From positions 62,001 through 126,000 of the forward strand of contig NZ_PPEK01000006.1 of the NCBI RefSeq assembly GCF_002899715.1: a stretch of DNA of 64,000 nt. Reading direction: 5' to 3'. Each line of letters begins with the position of its first letter. The stretch's first letter is position 1. The notes beneath the pieces were generated by a model. It made no database searches. It had not been told where the DNA came from and saw only the letters and a list, made by a program, of their open reading frames with translations. This stretch comes from Enteroscipio rubneri. Lineage in GTDB: Bacteria > Actinomycetota > Coriobacteriia > Coriobacteriales > Eggerthellaceae. Made by a program: the position numbers and the translations under genes. This document shows, in pieces, positions 50,488 to 58,902 of the stretch.

Positions 50488-51216
50488 TTACTCGCCCTCC
50501 ACGACGATGTCGTATGCGTACGTGCCCGCCGCAAGCTGCGCCTCGATAGCGGCGTATTCGTCTGGGGTGATGGGGACGAAGCGCAGGTATTCGCCTGCCG
50601 CGTAGAGGATGGGATCATCGCGATCGGGATCGTAGGGCTTGAGCGGGGTGCGGCCGATAATCTGCCAGCCACCGGGTGACGCGAGCGGGTAGACGCCCGT
50701 CTGAGCGCCGCCGATGCCCACGCTGCCCGGCTCGATACGGGTGCGCGGCGTGGCGAGCCGTGGCGTATGCAGCCGCTCATCAAGCCCTCCCAGGTAGGCG
50801 AAACCCGGCAGGAATCCCAGCATGTCGATGAGGTAGTCGCGCCCGCTGTGCAAAGCGATCACCTCATCGGGTTCGAGGCGGGCGTGTTGGGCGACGATCT
50901 CGAGATCGGGGCCGAACTCTCCACCGTAACATACGGGGATGGGCACGATCTTGCGCACGCTCAGGTCGGCTTCGCCCACGTCGCGCAGCTTGCCGCGCAG
51001 CGTGGCAGACAACTCGTCGAATGTGACGGACAGAGGATCGTAATACACCATGAGCGAGCAGAACGTGGGGACGAGCTCGGTAACGCCTTCGATGGGATCG
51101 GCGGTGAGGTTATCGGCGGCCAGGCGAATTTTCGCGCTCGTCTCTGGCGAGATCACATGCGCGAACTCGAGGTTGAGCGCCGAATCGCCGGCGATGGTAA
51201 TGCTGAATCCCGCCAT
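50488..51216 (-). CDS. pxpB: 5-oxoprolinase subunit PxpB (KipI family)
   Basis: A 242-residue KipI-family protein with ITIAGDSALNLEFAHVISPE, PVCYGGEFGPDLE and MLGFLPGFAYLGGL followed by SVGIGGAQTGVYPLASPGGW, all conserved in PxpB. First gene of the operon pxpB-pxpC-accB-accC-ycsI. The ribosome site is weak. No promoter was identified with confidence in the 177 bases that separate it from the divergent TauE gene. Confidence 0.93.
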   Translation of the reverse strand: MAGFSITIAGDSALNLEFAHVISPETSAKIRLAADNLTADPIEGVTELVPTFCSLMVYYDPLSVTFDELSATLRGKLRDVGEADLSVRKIVPIPVCYGGEFGPDLEIVAQHARLEPDEVIALHSGRDYLIDMLGFLPGFAYLGGLDERLHTPRLATPRTRIEPGSVGIGGAQTGVYPLASPGGWQIIGRTPLKPYDPDRDDPILYAAGEYLRFVPITPDEYAAIEAQLAAGTYAYDIVVEGE

Positions 51217-51393
51217 GCTCGTCCATTCTGCAGATCAGTGCCGCGCGCTCGGCTGAGAGCGAACGTGGCGTAAGACCGCCGTGCGTTCCACTGTGCGGAT
51301 CGAGCGCATCGCGCAGCTTGCTTGTGGTCGGTTCCGGCGCGCTTCAGTGCTACACTGGTACGCCGTCGGATAAGTAGTAGGATTGTAGCATAT

Positions 51394-52107
51394 ATGGAAA
51401 AAGCACTATTCTTGGCGGCGTTCTTTTTCGCGTACACCATACAAGCCGTCACGGGGTTCGCCGGAAACATCTTCGCCATGCCCGTGGGCACGCATCTGCT
51501 GGGGCTCCACAGCTCCGTGGCGGTGCTGAACGCTATGGGATTCTTTGCGTGCGGTTTGCTGGCCGTCATGAACATCAAGCATGTGCACTGGCGCGAGCTC
51601 GCCAAAATCGTGCTCACCATGCTGCCGTTCGTGCTCGTGGGCATTTGGCTGGACTCGGTGTTGCCGCTCGATGTGCTACTGAAGATATACGGCCTGATCA
51701 TTTTATTGGTTGGCGCGAAGAACCTGGTTTCGAAGCGCCAGAGGTTCCTTCCCGAGTGGGCGCTGTGGATCGTGCTGGCGCTCGCCGGCCTTATCCAGGG
51801 CATGTTCGTGTCGGGCGGAGCGCTGCTTGTCATCTATACGGTGCAGAAGCTCCAAGACCGCCAGCAGTTTCGTGCCACACTGTCCATGGTATGGGCCGTC
51901 CTGAACTTTATCTACGCAGGCATCGCCGTGCAGCAAGGCTATTTTACACCGGACGTCGTACAGGTGGTGCTCATGTGCATACCGGCCGCCGTGCTGGCCA
52001 CTCTCGTGGGTAACCGTTTGCAGCGCCACCTCAGCCAGGAGCGGTTCCTCAAGCTCACCTACGTGCTGCTGCTCTGCATCGGGCTTGTCCTGCTCGTTAC
52101 GTCGTAG
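51394..52107 (+). CDS. TauE/SafE-family permease
   Basis: A 237-residue protein with about eight helices and the two half-repeats of the TauE/SafE (sulfite exporter) family: QAVTGFAGNIFAMPVG in the first and GLIQGMFVSGGALLVIYTVQK in the second. Such proteins export sulfite, sulfoacetate or other small anions, or import some. The start at 51394 is chosen because the upstream residues are arginine-rich and non-hydrophobic. It is divergent from the pxp operon and may share regulation. Confidence 0.83.
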   Translation: MEKALFLAAFFFAYTIQAVTGFAGNIFAMPVGTHLLGLHSSVAVLNAMGFFACGLLAVMNIKHVHWRELAKIVLTMLPFVLVGIWLDSVLPLDVLLKIYGLIILLVGAKNLVSKRQRFLPEWALWIVLALAGLIQGMFVSGGALLVIYTVQKLQDRQQFRATLSMVWAVLNFIYAGIAVQQGYFTPDVVQVVLMCIPAAVLATLVGNRLQRHLSQERFLKLTYVLLLCIGLVLLVTS

Positions 52108-52214
52108 GGCGACGCGAGCGCCGGAACGAAACGAGGGAAGCGGGTCTGGAGGCGGGCGCATCGAAGTCCTGCCACGTGCGGAAGGCACGGGGATCCTTGC
52201 CGCGCAGGTGTCCG

Positions 52215-53666
52215 TCAGACTTTGTTCGGTGCTTTGAAATGCGGGTCGACGTCGCGCATGAGATCGAACAGCTCGACCCGGTCATGCACGTCGAGCTTCT
52301 GGTAGATATGGCGTATATGGGCTTTCGCCGTTCCGTGGGCTATGAACATCTCGTCGGCCACTTCGCTCGCGGTCTTGCCTGCAAGCAAGAGGGAGAGGGC
52401 CTCCTGCTCACGGGCTCCCAAACCTCGTCCGATGGCGTACGAGGCGACGAGCGACGATACTGCCGGCGACTGCGCGCCGCCACGGTCTTTGAAGCGGTAC
52501 TTCGAGTACAGCTGGATGGTTCGGTTATTCAAATTGACCAGCGTGCAGGCGATGATGCCGATGATGAGGCAGATGGAGAGCAGTGTCGTGAGAGCTCCGC
52601 TGCGGTCGATCGAGCTCATGACGAACGCCGCGGGCCTGCCAAGTAGACAGCCGCCGAACACGGAGAGCAGCAGGAGCGTTGCCAGCTTGTAGGAGCTGAA
52701 CGCGAATCGGCCTCCGATGTTGCAGAACAGAATGACGAGGTAGGACACGTTCACGGCGCATCCCATGGTGGCCAGCGAGAAGATGAACGACCGGTCAACG
52801 TGAAGGAATGAGGCGAACAGCATGCCCGCCACGATGAGTGTGAGCGCAAGATACAGAAGAGAGGCGATGTTGAAGCGTTTTGAGAACAGGGCGACGGCAC
52901 AAAGCACGAGCGCCGCCGGCCACAGCATGCTCCAGCCGGCATCGGTGTGCCATGATTCCAAGCCTACGAGCGAGACCGAGAGCATGAAGGCGAAGCTGAA
53001 CAGGAACGCGGTGAGCAGCGGGCCGGCGAGAAACAAAAACGAGGGCCGCTCTCCGCGGTCGAGCCGATTCGGCCGCATCGGCTGCTTTTCGCGGGCATAG
53101 GCGAGCGAGAAGCCTGCCAGCACGACCACGGTGCAGTATCCCGCGATCAAGCGGTCCTGGGTCATGCCGAGGAGAAACCAGGAGATAGCGCAGCCGCCGA
53201 TAATAGACGCGAACAGCGAGAACGCCACCGTTTCTATGGTCTGCCCGACAAAGAAATCGAACCAGCACGGCGCGGCCACTCCCAAGAACAAGCCCATGGA
53301 GATTGCCGAGAGGATGAGCGCGAACCCATGCAGGTCGGGTGCGAAGGCCGCCGTCGCCTTCATGACGAGGAATCCGCATGCGGCGAGAGTCGTCACCGTC
53401 ACGATGGCCGTCCGGCGGAAGCCAAACAACGCGTTTCTATGCAGGGCTGCCAGCACGCAGAGCGCTACCGCGATACTCGTGCTGCAAATCACGTCGGCAT
53501 ATGAAATTCCGAATGCGGTCGTCTTGTAGCCGTTTGTAAAATGCGTGAGCGTGGTGATCGCTACCAGAAAGGACGGCCCGAGAAAGAACCACCTCATATC
53601 GGTCGTGCAAGTTTTCAGGACGTTGATCGTCCCCGCGCGCGCCTGATTGAATTCTGCCACGGGCAT
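52215..53666 (-). CDS. LuxR-type regulator with about 12 membrane segments
   Basis: A 483-residue protein. Residues ~20-390 are hydrophobic with about 12 helices; residues ~415-475 are a LuxR-type helix-turn-helix (GLGAREQEALSLLLAGKTASEVADEMFIAHGTAKAHIRHIYQKLDV). This architecture is widespread and almost diagnostic in Eggerthellaceae, where such genes lie next to exported flavin reductases and control them, probably by sensing the substrate in the membrane. It is divergent from such a reductase here. GTG at 53660 also fits the ribosome site GGAAGGGG and may be the true start. Confidence 0.9.
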   Translation of the reverse strand: MPVAEFNQARAGTINVLKTCTTDMRWFFLGPSFLVAITTLTHFTNGYKTTAFGISYADVICSTSIAVALCVLAALHRNALFGFRRTAIVTVTTLAACGFLVMKATAAFAPDLHGFALILSAISMGLFLGVAAPCWFDFFVGQTIETVAFSLFASIIGGCAISWFLLGMTQDRLIAGYCTVVVLAGFSLAYAREKQPMRPNRLDRGERPSFLFLAGPLLTAFLFSFAFMLSVSLVGLESWHTDAGWSMLWPAALVLCAVALFSKRFNIASLLYLALTLIVAGMLFASFLHVDRSFIFSLATMGCAVNVSYLVILFCNIGGRFAFSSYKLATLLLLSVFGGCLLGRPAAFVMSSIDRSGALTTLLSICLIIGIIACTLVNLNNRTIQLYSKYRFKDRGGAQSPAVSSLVASYAIGRGLGAREQEALSLLLAGKTASEVADEMFIAHGTAKAHIRHIYQKLDVHDRVELFDLMRDVDPHFKAPNKV

Positions 53667-53739
53667 CCCCTTCCATGCGCCGCATCTCCCCTCGCTGCAT
53701 TGTCCCATGCGCCGGTAGTTTGCAACAGGCGCGATCTGC

Positions 53740-53754
53740 TAACCCAGGGGGTTA
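53740..53754. promoter_or_regulatory. TAACCC inverted repeat in the divergent LuxR/flavoprotein region
   Basis: TAACCC-AGG-GGGTTA. A palindromic GGTTAACC follows at 53763-53770 and another TAACCC at 53804-53809. Three related motifs in 70 bases between divergent genes make a likely operator. Confidence 0.5.
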
Positions 53755-53881
53755 CTGGGAGGGGTTAACCGTTCTTGGAGAATCGTCGCCCTTTGAGCCT
53801 GGCTAACCCGTCGAGGCGTCCGCATGATGATGGCGACGAAGGGGGTGCGAGGGGCGCCTCCTGTAAAGGAAGGGGAACGTC

Positions 53882-55624
53882 ATGGGCGACGAGTTCAAGA
53901 ACAAGACGACGGTATCGAGGCGCGGGTTCCTGAGCGGAGCCGCCGTGCTGGGCGCCGGCGCTGCACTTGCCGGGTTGGCCGGATGCGCTGGAGGGCAGGA
54001 AGCCAAGCCGAGTGCGGGAAACGAACCTGCGCAGGGCGAGGAGCCGACCGCCAAATCCGACATCACCATCGAGAAATACTGGGAGGTCGCGCCCGATCCC
54101 ATATCGGACGACCAGATCAGCGAGACCATCGACTGCGACATCGTGGTATGCGGCGCCGGCATTGCCGGGCTGCCCGGTGCGGCCTTCGCGGCAGAGCAGG
54201 GCGCGAACGTGCACGTTCTGGAGAAGGCGGGCACATGGGGCACCGCGCGCCTATGCACGTGTGGGTTCAACGCGAAGTGCCAAGTGGACAACGACATCAC
54301 CTACGATCGTGACAAGTTCATCACCGACGTGTGGAAGATCACCAACGGCAGCCAAGGACGCATGTCGTCGTATGGCAAGTGGTTCGACAACAGCGCGCCT
54401 TACATCGACTGGTTGCAGACCGTATTCCAGTCGAAGGGCTACGATATCGTTCCCCAGCAGGTAACGGGATTCAAAGTGACCAACGATGGCGTCGGGCAGG
54501 TGGGCGCGAACGAGTTCTGGGCCACCTATGCAGCCATGATCTACTTCGTCGATAAGGACGGCAAGACCCTGGCCGACGGCGTGAACATCGACTGGACGGG
54601 CATCCTTGCCGAGTACGCCGCGGACAACGGGGCGACGTTCCACTACAACACGCCCGCCGTACAGCTGGTACGCGATGAAAGCGGCCGCGCGATCTCGGTG
54701 ATCGGCGAGAACGAGAGCGGCGAGTACGTGAAGCTGAACGCCTCGAAGGGCATTCTGCTGGCCTGCGGCGACATGGGCGGCGACCGCGAAATGATGGGCT
54801 ATTTCAATCCTTCATTGCTCAAGACTCGCAGCATCGCCGAGGTCAAGAACACCGGCGACGGCCAGAAGATGGGCATGTGGATAGGCGCGGACATGGACGA
54901 TTTCGCGGCTGGGGACCTGTTCCCGTTCGTCGCTGTGGACACGAACGGCGAGCGGCCCGAAGCCAAGGACTCCAAGTCCTATGCGGCGGTGGCCAATCTG
55001 CCGGTGTTTATGGTGGACACCACCGGCCGGCGTCTCATGCCCGAGGATCTTCCGTTCCAGGCGTGCTCTATTCCCAAGATCACCGCGACGGCCGACGGCT
55101 CTGCATGGAGTGTCTGGGACAGCGCCTGGCAGGCGAAGTTCCCCGAAAGCTATCCGAAGGGCGACTATCTTTCCATGAACACGCCCGAGCAGCTTGAGAT
55201 CGATATCAAGAACGGTATTACCGTGCAGGCCGATACCCTCGAAGAGCTTGTTGAGCAGATGGGCGTCGATCCCGAGATCTTCAACGAGCAGCTCGAACGC
55301 TATCACGGCTTCTGCGCAGCGGGCAAGGATTTGGATTTCTACAAGAACCCCCTGTGGCTGACCACCATCGACACGCCGCCGTTTTACGCGTCGCGCCATG
55401 TGGTGAGCATCACAAGCACGCGCGGCGGGCTGCGCAATGACGAGCACTGCCGTGTGCTCGACAAGGAAGGCATGCCCATCCCCGGACTGTATGCTGCGGG
55501 CAATACGGCCGGCTCGTTCTACGGCAACGTGTACCCGCCGAACATCATGGGCTCGGGCATCGGTCACGGCCAGTGCTTCTCGTGGATATCTGCCAAGGAC
55601 ATGCTCGGCATCGAGTACATTTAA
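53882..55624 (+). CDS. Tat-exported FAD-dependent reductase (fumarate reductase-like flavoprotein)
   Basis: A 580-residue protein with a Tat signal (TVSRRGFLSGAAVLGAGAALAGLAG) and a lipobox-like AGCAGG, so exported and possibly lipid-anchored. The FAD domain begins CDIVVCGAGIAGLPGAAFAAEQGANVHVLEKA and ends GLYAAGNTAGSFYGNVYPPNIMGSG. No FMN-binding domain is present. In place of the usual fumarate-reductase THGG-type block it reads SITSTRGGLRNDE, so the substrate is not fumarate with any certainty. Electrons probably come from the heme lipoprotein encoded next. Family members in gut Coriobacteria use many small organic acceptors. Confidence 0.88.
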   Translation: MGDEFKNKTTVSRRGFLSGAAVLGAGAALAGLAGCAGGQEAKPSAGNEPAQGEEPTAKSDITIEKYWEVAPDPISDDQISETIDCDIVVCGAGIAGLPGAAFAAEQGANVHVLEKAGTWGTARLCTCGFNAKCQVDNDITYDRDKFITDVWKITNGSQGRMSSYGKWFDNSAPYIDWLQTVFQSKGYDIVPQQVTGFKVTNDGVGQVGANEFWATYAAMIYFVDKDGKTLADGVNIDWTGILAEYAADNGATFHYNTPAVQLVRDESGRAISVIGENESGEYVKLNASKGILLACGDMGGDREMMGYFNPSLLKTRSIAEVKNTGDGQKMGMWIGADMDDFAAGDLFPFVAVDTNGERPEAKDSKSYAAVANLPVFMVDTTGRRLMPEDLPFQACSIPKITATADGSAWSVWDSAWQAKFPESYPKGDYLSMNTPEQLEIDIKNGITVQADTLEELVEQMGVDPEIFNEQLERYHGFCAAGKDLDFYKNPLWLTTIDTPPFYASRHVVSITSTRGGLRNDEHCRVLDKEGMPIPGLYAAGNTAGSFYGNVYPPNIMGSGIGHGQCFSWISAKDMLGIEYI

Positions 55625-55644
55625 TCCGCGGGCAAGGAGCGATC

Positions 55645-56130
55645 ATGGAGCAGAAGAAAGAATGCATGCAGACGATCAGGCTGGCTGTCGTCGCGGTGTT
55701 CGCAGCGGTCGCGTTTGCCCTGTGCGCGTGCGCGCCCAGCGGCGAAGGAGGAGGAACGTCGGACGATGCTGCGACGCAGAGCGCGAACGCCCAGCCCGGC
55801 AGCATGATGGCCGTGCACACACCGAAGCAGATCGAGGCGATGAACGGCGATTACTCGAAGAAGAACTGCCTGAGCTGCCATCCGCGCGACTCTATCGTAG
55901 CCGCGAACGACGCGTACGGCGGCTTGGAGGGAGTCAACCCCCACGCCTCGCATGCCGAATCGTATGATTGCACTCGGTGCCACTCGATCGAAGGCACCTC
56001 GGTGTTGGTATGTAACACGGCGTGTCATGGCGGCTATCACAACGACGGCAACGGGTTCCCCCTTCCCGCAGAAGGATGGATGGATCCCACCGACGACATG
56101 CCGAGCGCCGATGGAACGCCTGTGAAGTAA
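55645..56130 (+). CDS. Small multiheme c-type cytochrome lipoprotein
   Basis: A 161-residue protein with a lipoprotein signal (LAVVAVFAAVAFALCACAPS) and heme sites CLSCH, CTRCH and an unusual CNTACH (three residues between cysteines). Histidines in HASHAESYD and HGGYHNDG can serve as second axial ligands. It would carry electrons from the quinone pool to the flavoprotein upstream, as in other Eggerthella reductase pairs. It starts 21 bases after the flavoprotein gene, with AAGGAG. Confidence 0.9.
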   Translation: MEQKKECMQTIRLAVVAVFAAVAFALCACAPSGEGGGTSDDAATQSANAQPGSMMAVHTPKQIEAMNGDYSKKNCLSCHPRDSIVAANDAYGGLEGVNPHASHAESYDCTRCHSIEGTSVLVCNTACHGGYHNDGNGFPLPAEGWMDPTDDMPSADGTPVK

Positions 56131-56194
56131 CCTCGTGCCTGAACCCCGTCCGATGCGCCGGATGCGCGATGGGCGGCAAGCTTTCCCTCCCCGA

Positions 56195-56219
56195 TGGCCC
56201 GCGCCCCGTGCGCGGGCCA
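56195..56219 (+). terminator. Probable terminator after the cytochrome gene
   Basis: Perfect 10-bp stem TGGCCCGCGC / GCGCGGGCCA with a 5-base loop, followed by TTCG. The U-tract is minimal. Confidence 0.55.
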
Positions 56220-56357
56220 TTCGTAGGTCCGGTTCGGACGCTCGGGACATGCCGAGGCCGGCTCGTCGAGCCGCTCCGGAGAGCGGGGCGTCCTCGCCTT
56301 CGCCTATCCAATATGGAGTACAATAAGACTTCGATCGGCACGAAGGAAGGAGCGGTT

Positions 56358-56801
56358 ATGGCACAGCGTTACGGGCGCATCTTCGCAGCACTCGACGGGG
56401 CTTCGACTCAGGCGGCGGTGGCGCAGCGCGCACTCGCGCTCGCGGCCGACAACGGATCTCTGCTCACGTTCGGGCATGTGATCGATTCGGTTCCCTACGA
56501 GGCGTCGGGCGTCGATTTCGAGGCTCTGTGCGTCGAAGGCAAGAAGCGCATCGAGGAGGAGCTGCGCGACATCCTTGAGGAAGCGCGGAACAATTCGGCC
56601 ATCCCTGCGGTGGATCTGGTCGTGCGCGCGGGTCGTATCGCCGATACCCTTTCCCGCCAGCTGATCGAGCCGTTTCGGCCCGATCTGGTCATCTGCGGCG
56701 AGCGGGGCCTCTCCAACATTAAATACGTATTCGTGGGTAGCGTATCCACGTATCTCATCAGGAACATGCGCTGCGACGTGCTGGTGGTCAAGCAGGAATA
56801 G
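56358..56801 (+). CDS. Universal stress protein (UspA family)
   Basis: A 147-residue Usp protein: IFAALDGASTQAAVAQRALALA at the N-terminus, DLVICGERGLSNIKYVFVGSVSTYLIRNMRCDVLVVK at the C-terminus with a variant of the ATP-binding G-x2-G-x9-G-S/T motif. Members help survival during starvation, redox or acid stress. The start at 56358 follows GGAAGGAGCG. Confidence 0.86.
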   Translation: MAQRYGRIFAALDGASTQAAVAQRALALAADNGSLLTFGHVIDSVPYEASGVDFEALCVEGKKRIEEELRDILEEARNNSAIPAVDLVVRAGRIADTLSRQLIEPFRPDLVICGERGLSNIKYVFVGSVSTYLIRNMRCDVLVVKQE

Positions 56802-57033
56802 CCGTCGCGCGCTTGCGCGATCCCCTCGCTGCGTTGCCGGATACAGGCGGGCGCCGGCTGGTAGCCGCCGGTTTCAAGTTGCGCGCTCGCCGTCTTTCGT
56901 CTGCGTCCGCCTTATCTTCCACCGATCGTGAAGCCTGGTTTCCCGGCTGGAAAAGGCGTAGAATGGCACGTTGAATTAGCGGTGCCCGCGCGGCGTCAGA
57001 GCGTTCAGTGGGCGAAAAAGAGAGAAGCCTGTC

Positions 57034-58779
57034 ATGGCGCACGTTCCTGATCGTCCGACCCACTCGTCGCTCGTAAGCGAAGGGGACAGCATCCTTGCGG
57101 ACACTCTCCGCCTGAGCGTGAGCAAGCACAAGATCGACGAGCACTTCACCCTCGTATGGGCCAACCGCTACTACTACGACTTCATCGGCTATCCCAAAGA
57201 CGAGTACGAGGCGCTGTTCCAAAATCGACCCGACCTCTACTTCGCGGACAATCCCGAGGACTTCGGCGTCATCGCCGAGCATGTGACGGAGGCGCTCGAG
57301 AAGAACACGGGCGGGTACGAGTGCATTGCCGGGCTGAACGTGAAGGGCGGCCACAAATGGGTGAAGTTCGTCTCGACGTTCCTTGACGAGTACGTGGACG
57401 GCTGCCAGCTGTCCTACACCACCATGACGGACGTAACCGACCTGGTGGAGGCGCAGCAGCACTTGGAGGAGGCGAACGTGGAGCTGGAGCGGCTCGCGTT
57501 CGTGGACCCGGTGACGAAGGGCTTCAACCAGACGCGGTTCGACCTGACTGCCCGCCGCGTTATCGACCAGGCCGAGCTGGGGGCCTATGCCCTGGTGGCG
57601 CTGGACCTGAAGAAGTTCAAGCTGCTCAACGAGATCCAGGGTACGGAGAGCGGCGACATGGTGCTGCGCTTCGTGTACGACCGCCTGCGCGCGCACCTCG
57701 ACGGGGACGAGTGCGTGGGCCGCATCAACGCCGACGCCTTCAACGTGCTCATGCGCGACGAGGGCGCGCAGGCCATGTACGAACGCATCGACGGCATGGT
57801 TCAGGATATCAACCGCTTCAACGTGGATGCGGAGCGGCCGTACTTCCTCTCGTTCACGGTGGGCGTGTACCCTATCGACGACACGAGCCTGCCCATGACG
57901 CTCGTGCGCGACCGGGCGAACGTTGCGCGCGGCTCCAGCAAGGAAGCATCGAATGCCCGCCACTTCACCTGCATGTTCTACAGCGACGTCGACCGCCAGA
58001 ACCTGCTGTCCGAACAGGATATGGAGAACCGCATGCACGGCGCGCTCGAGCGGGGCGAATTCGTGGCGTACTTCCAGCCCAAGCAGCTCCTGGCCGACGG
58101 CTCCATCGGGGGCGCCGAGGCGCTCGTGCGGTGGATCGACCCGGTGCGCGGTCTCGTGCCGCCCGACGACTTCGTGCCGTACTTCGAGCGCAACGGCTTC
58201 ATCATCAACGTTGACCTGTGCGTGTTCGAGCAGGTGTGTGCCCTGTTGGCCTCGTGGATCGAACAGGGGCGGCAACCGGTGCCCATCTCGGTGAATATGT
58301 CGCGCGCGCACCTGCGCGAGCAGGATTTTCTCACGCCGTACGAGAAGATCCGCGCACGCTACGGCGTGCCGGCGTCGCTCATCGAGTTCGAGCTGACCGA
58401 GACGCTGGTGTTCGGCGACCCCGAAACGTTCAAGGGCGTGATCGACCTGCTGCATGCGCGCGGCTACCGCTGCTCGCTCGACGATTTCGGCAGCGGGTAC
58501 TCGTCGCTCAACGTGCTGAAGGACGTGGACATCGACACGATGAAGCTCGACCGCGCGTTCTTCTCGGCCGGAGACGATGCCGGCCAGCGCGAGTGGGACG
58601 TGGTGGAGTCGGTGGTGGATCTGGCGAAGAAGCTGGATCTGGGGACGGTGGCCGAAGGCGTCGAGGAGCCCGGCCAGGCAGCCCGCTTGCGCGCCATCGA
58701 CTGCGACATGCTGCAGGGCTACGTATTCTCCCGTCCCGTGCCGGTGGCCGAGTTCGAGCAGATGCTGTTCGGGGAATAG
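57034..58779 (+). CDS. PAS / degenerate GGDEF / EAL protein (probable c-di-GMP phosphodiesterase)
   Basis: A 581-residue protein without membrane segments. A PAS-like domain (FTLVWANRYYYDFIGYPKDEYEALF, residues ~37-125) is followed by a short coiled coil, a GGDEF fold whose active site reads GRINADAF instead of GGDEF (inactive, maybe GTP-binding), and an EAL domain. The EAL catalytic set is complete: GGAEALVRW, SVNMSRAHL, EFELTETLV, LDDFGSGYSS, MKLDRAF, AEGVE and LQGYVFSRP. It should hydrolyse c-di-GMP in response to a PAS-sensed signal. Stand-alone gene; TAGAAT at 56961-56966 may be its -10 box. Confidence 0.92.
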   Translation: MAHVPDRPTHSSLVSEGDSILADTLRLSVSKHKIDEHFTLVWANRYYYDFIGYPKDEYEALFQNRPDLYFADNPEDFGVIAEHVTEALEKNTGGYECIAGLNVKGGHKWVKFVSTFLDEYVDGCQLSYTTMTDVTDLVEAQQHLEEANVELERLAFVDPVTKGFNQTRFDLTARRVIDQAELGAYALVALDLKKFKLLNEIQGTESGDMVLRFVYDRLRAHLDGDECVGRINADAFNVLMRDEGAQAMYERIDGMVQDINRFNVDAERPYFLSFTVGVYPIDDTSLPMTLVRDRANVARGSSKEASNARHFTCMFYSDVDRQNLLSEQDMENRMHGALERGEFVAYFQPKQLLADGSIGGAEALVRWIDPVRGLVPPDDFVPYFERNGFIINVDLCVFEQVCALLASWIEQGRQPVPISVNMSRAHLREQDFLTPYEKIRARYGVPASLIEFELTETLVFGDPETFKGVIDLLHARGYRCSLDDFGSGYSSLNVLKDVDIDTMKLDRAFFSAGDDAGQREWDVVESVVDLAKKLDLGTVAEGVEEPGQAARLRAIDCDMLQGYVFSRPVPVAEFEQMLFGE

Positions 58780-58902
58780 CTTTCGGCGCTTCCGTCGCGT
58801 GCGTCCACCCCGCTCATGCGCGCGTTCGACGTCTCGGCGCGGACGCGTTGTGCTACCCTGTTTTTCGACAAAAACAAGCGGCAAGACGAGGACGTGGTGC
58901 AT

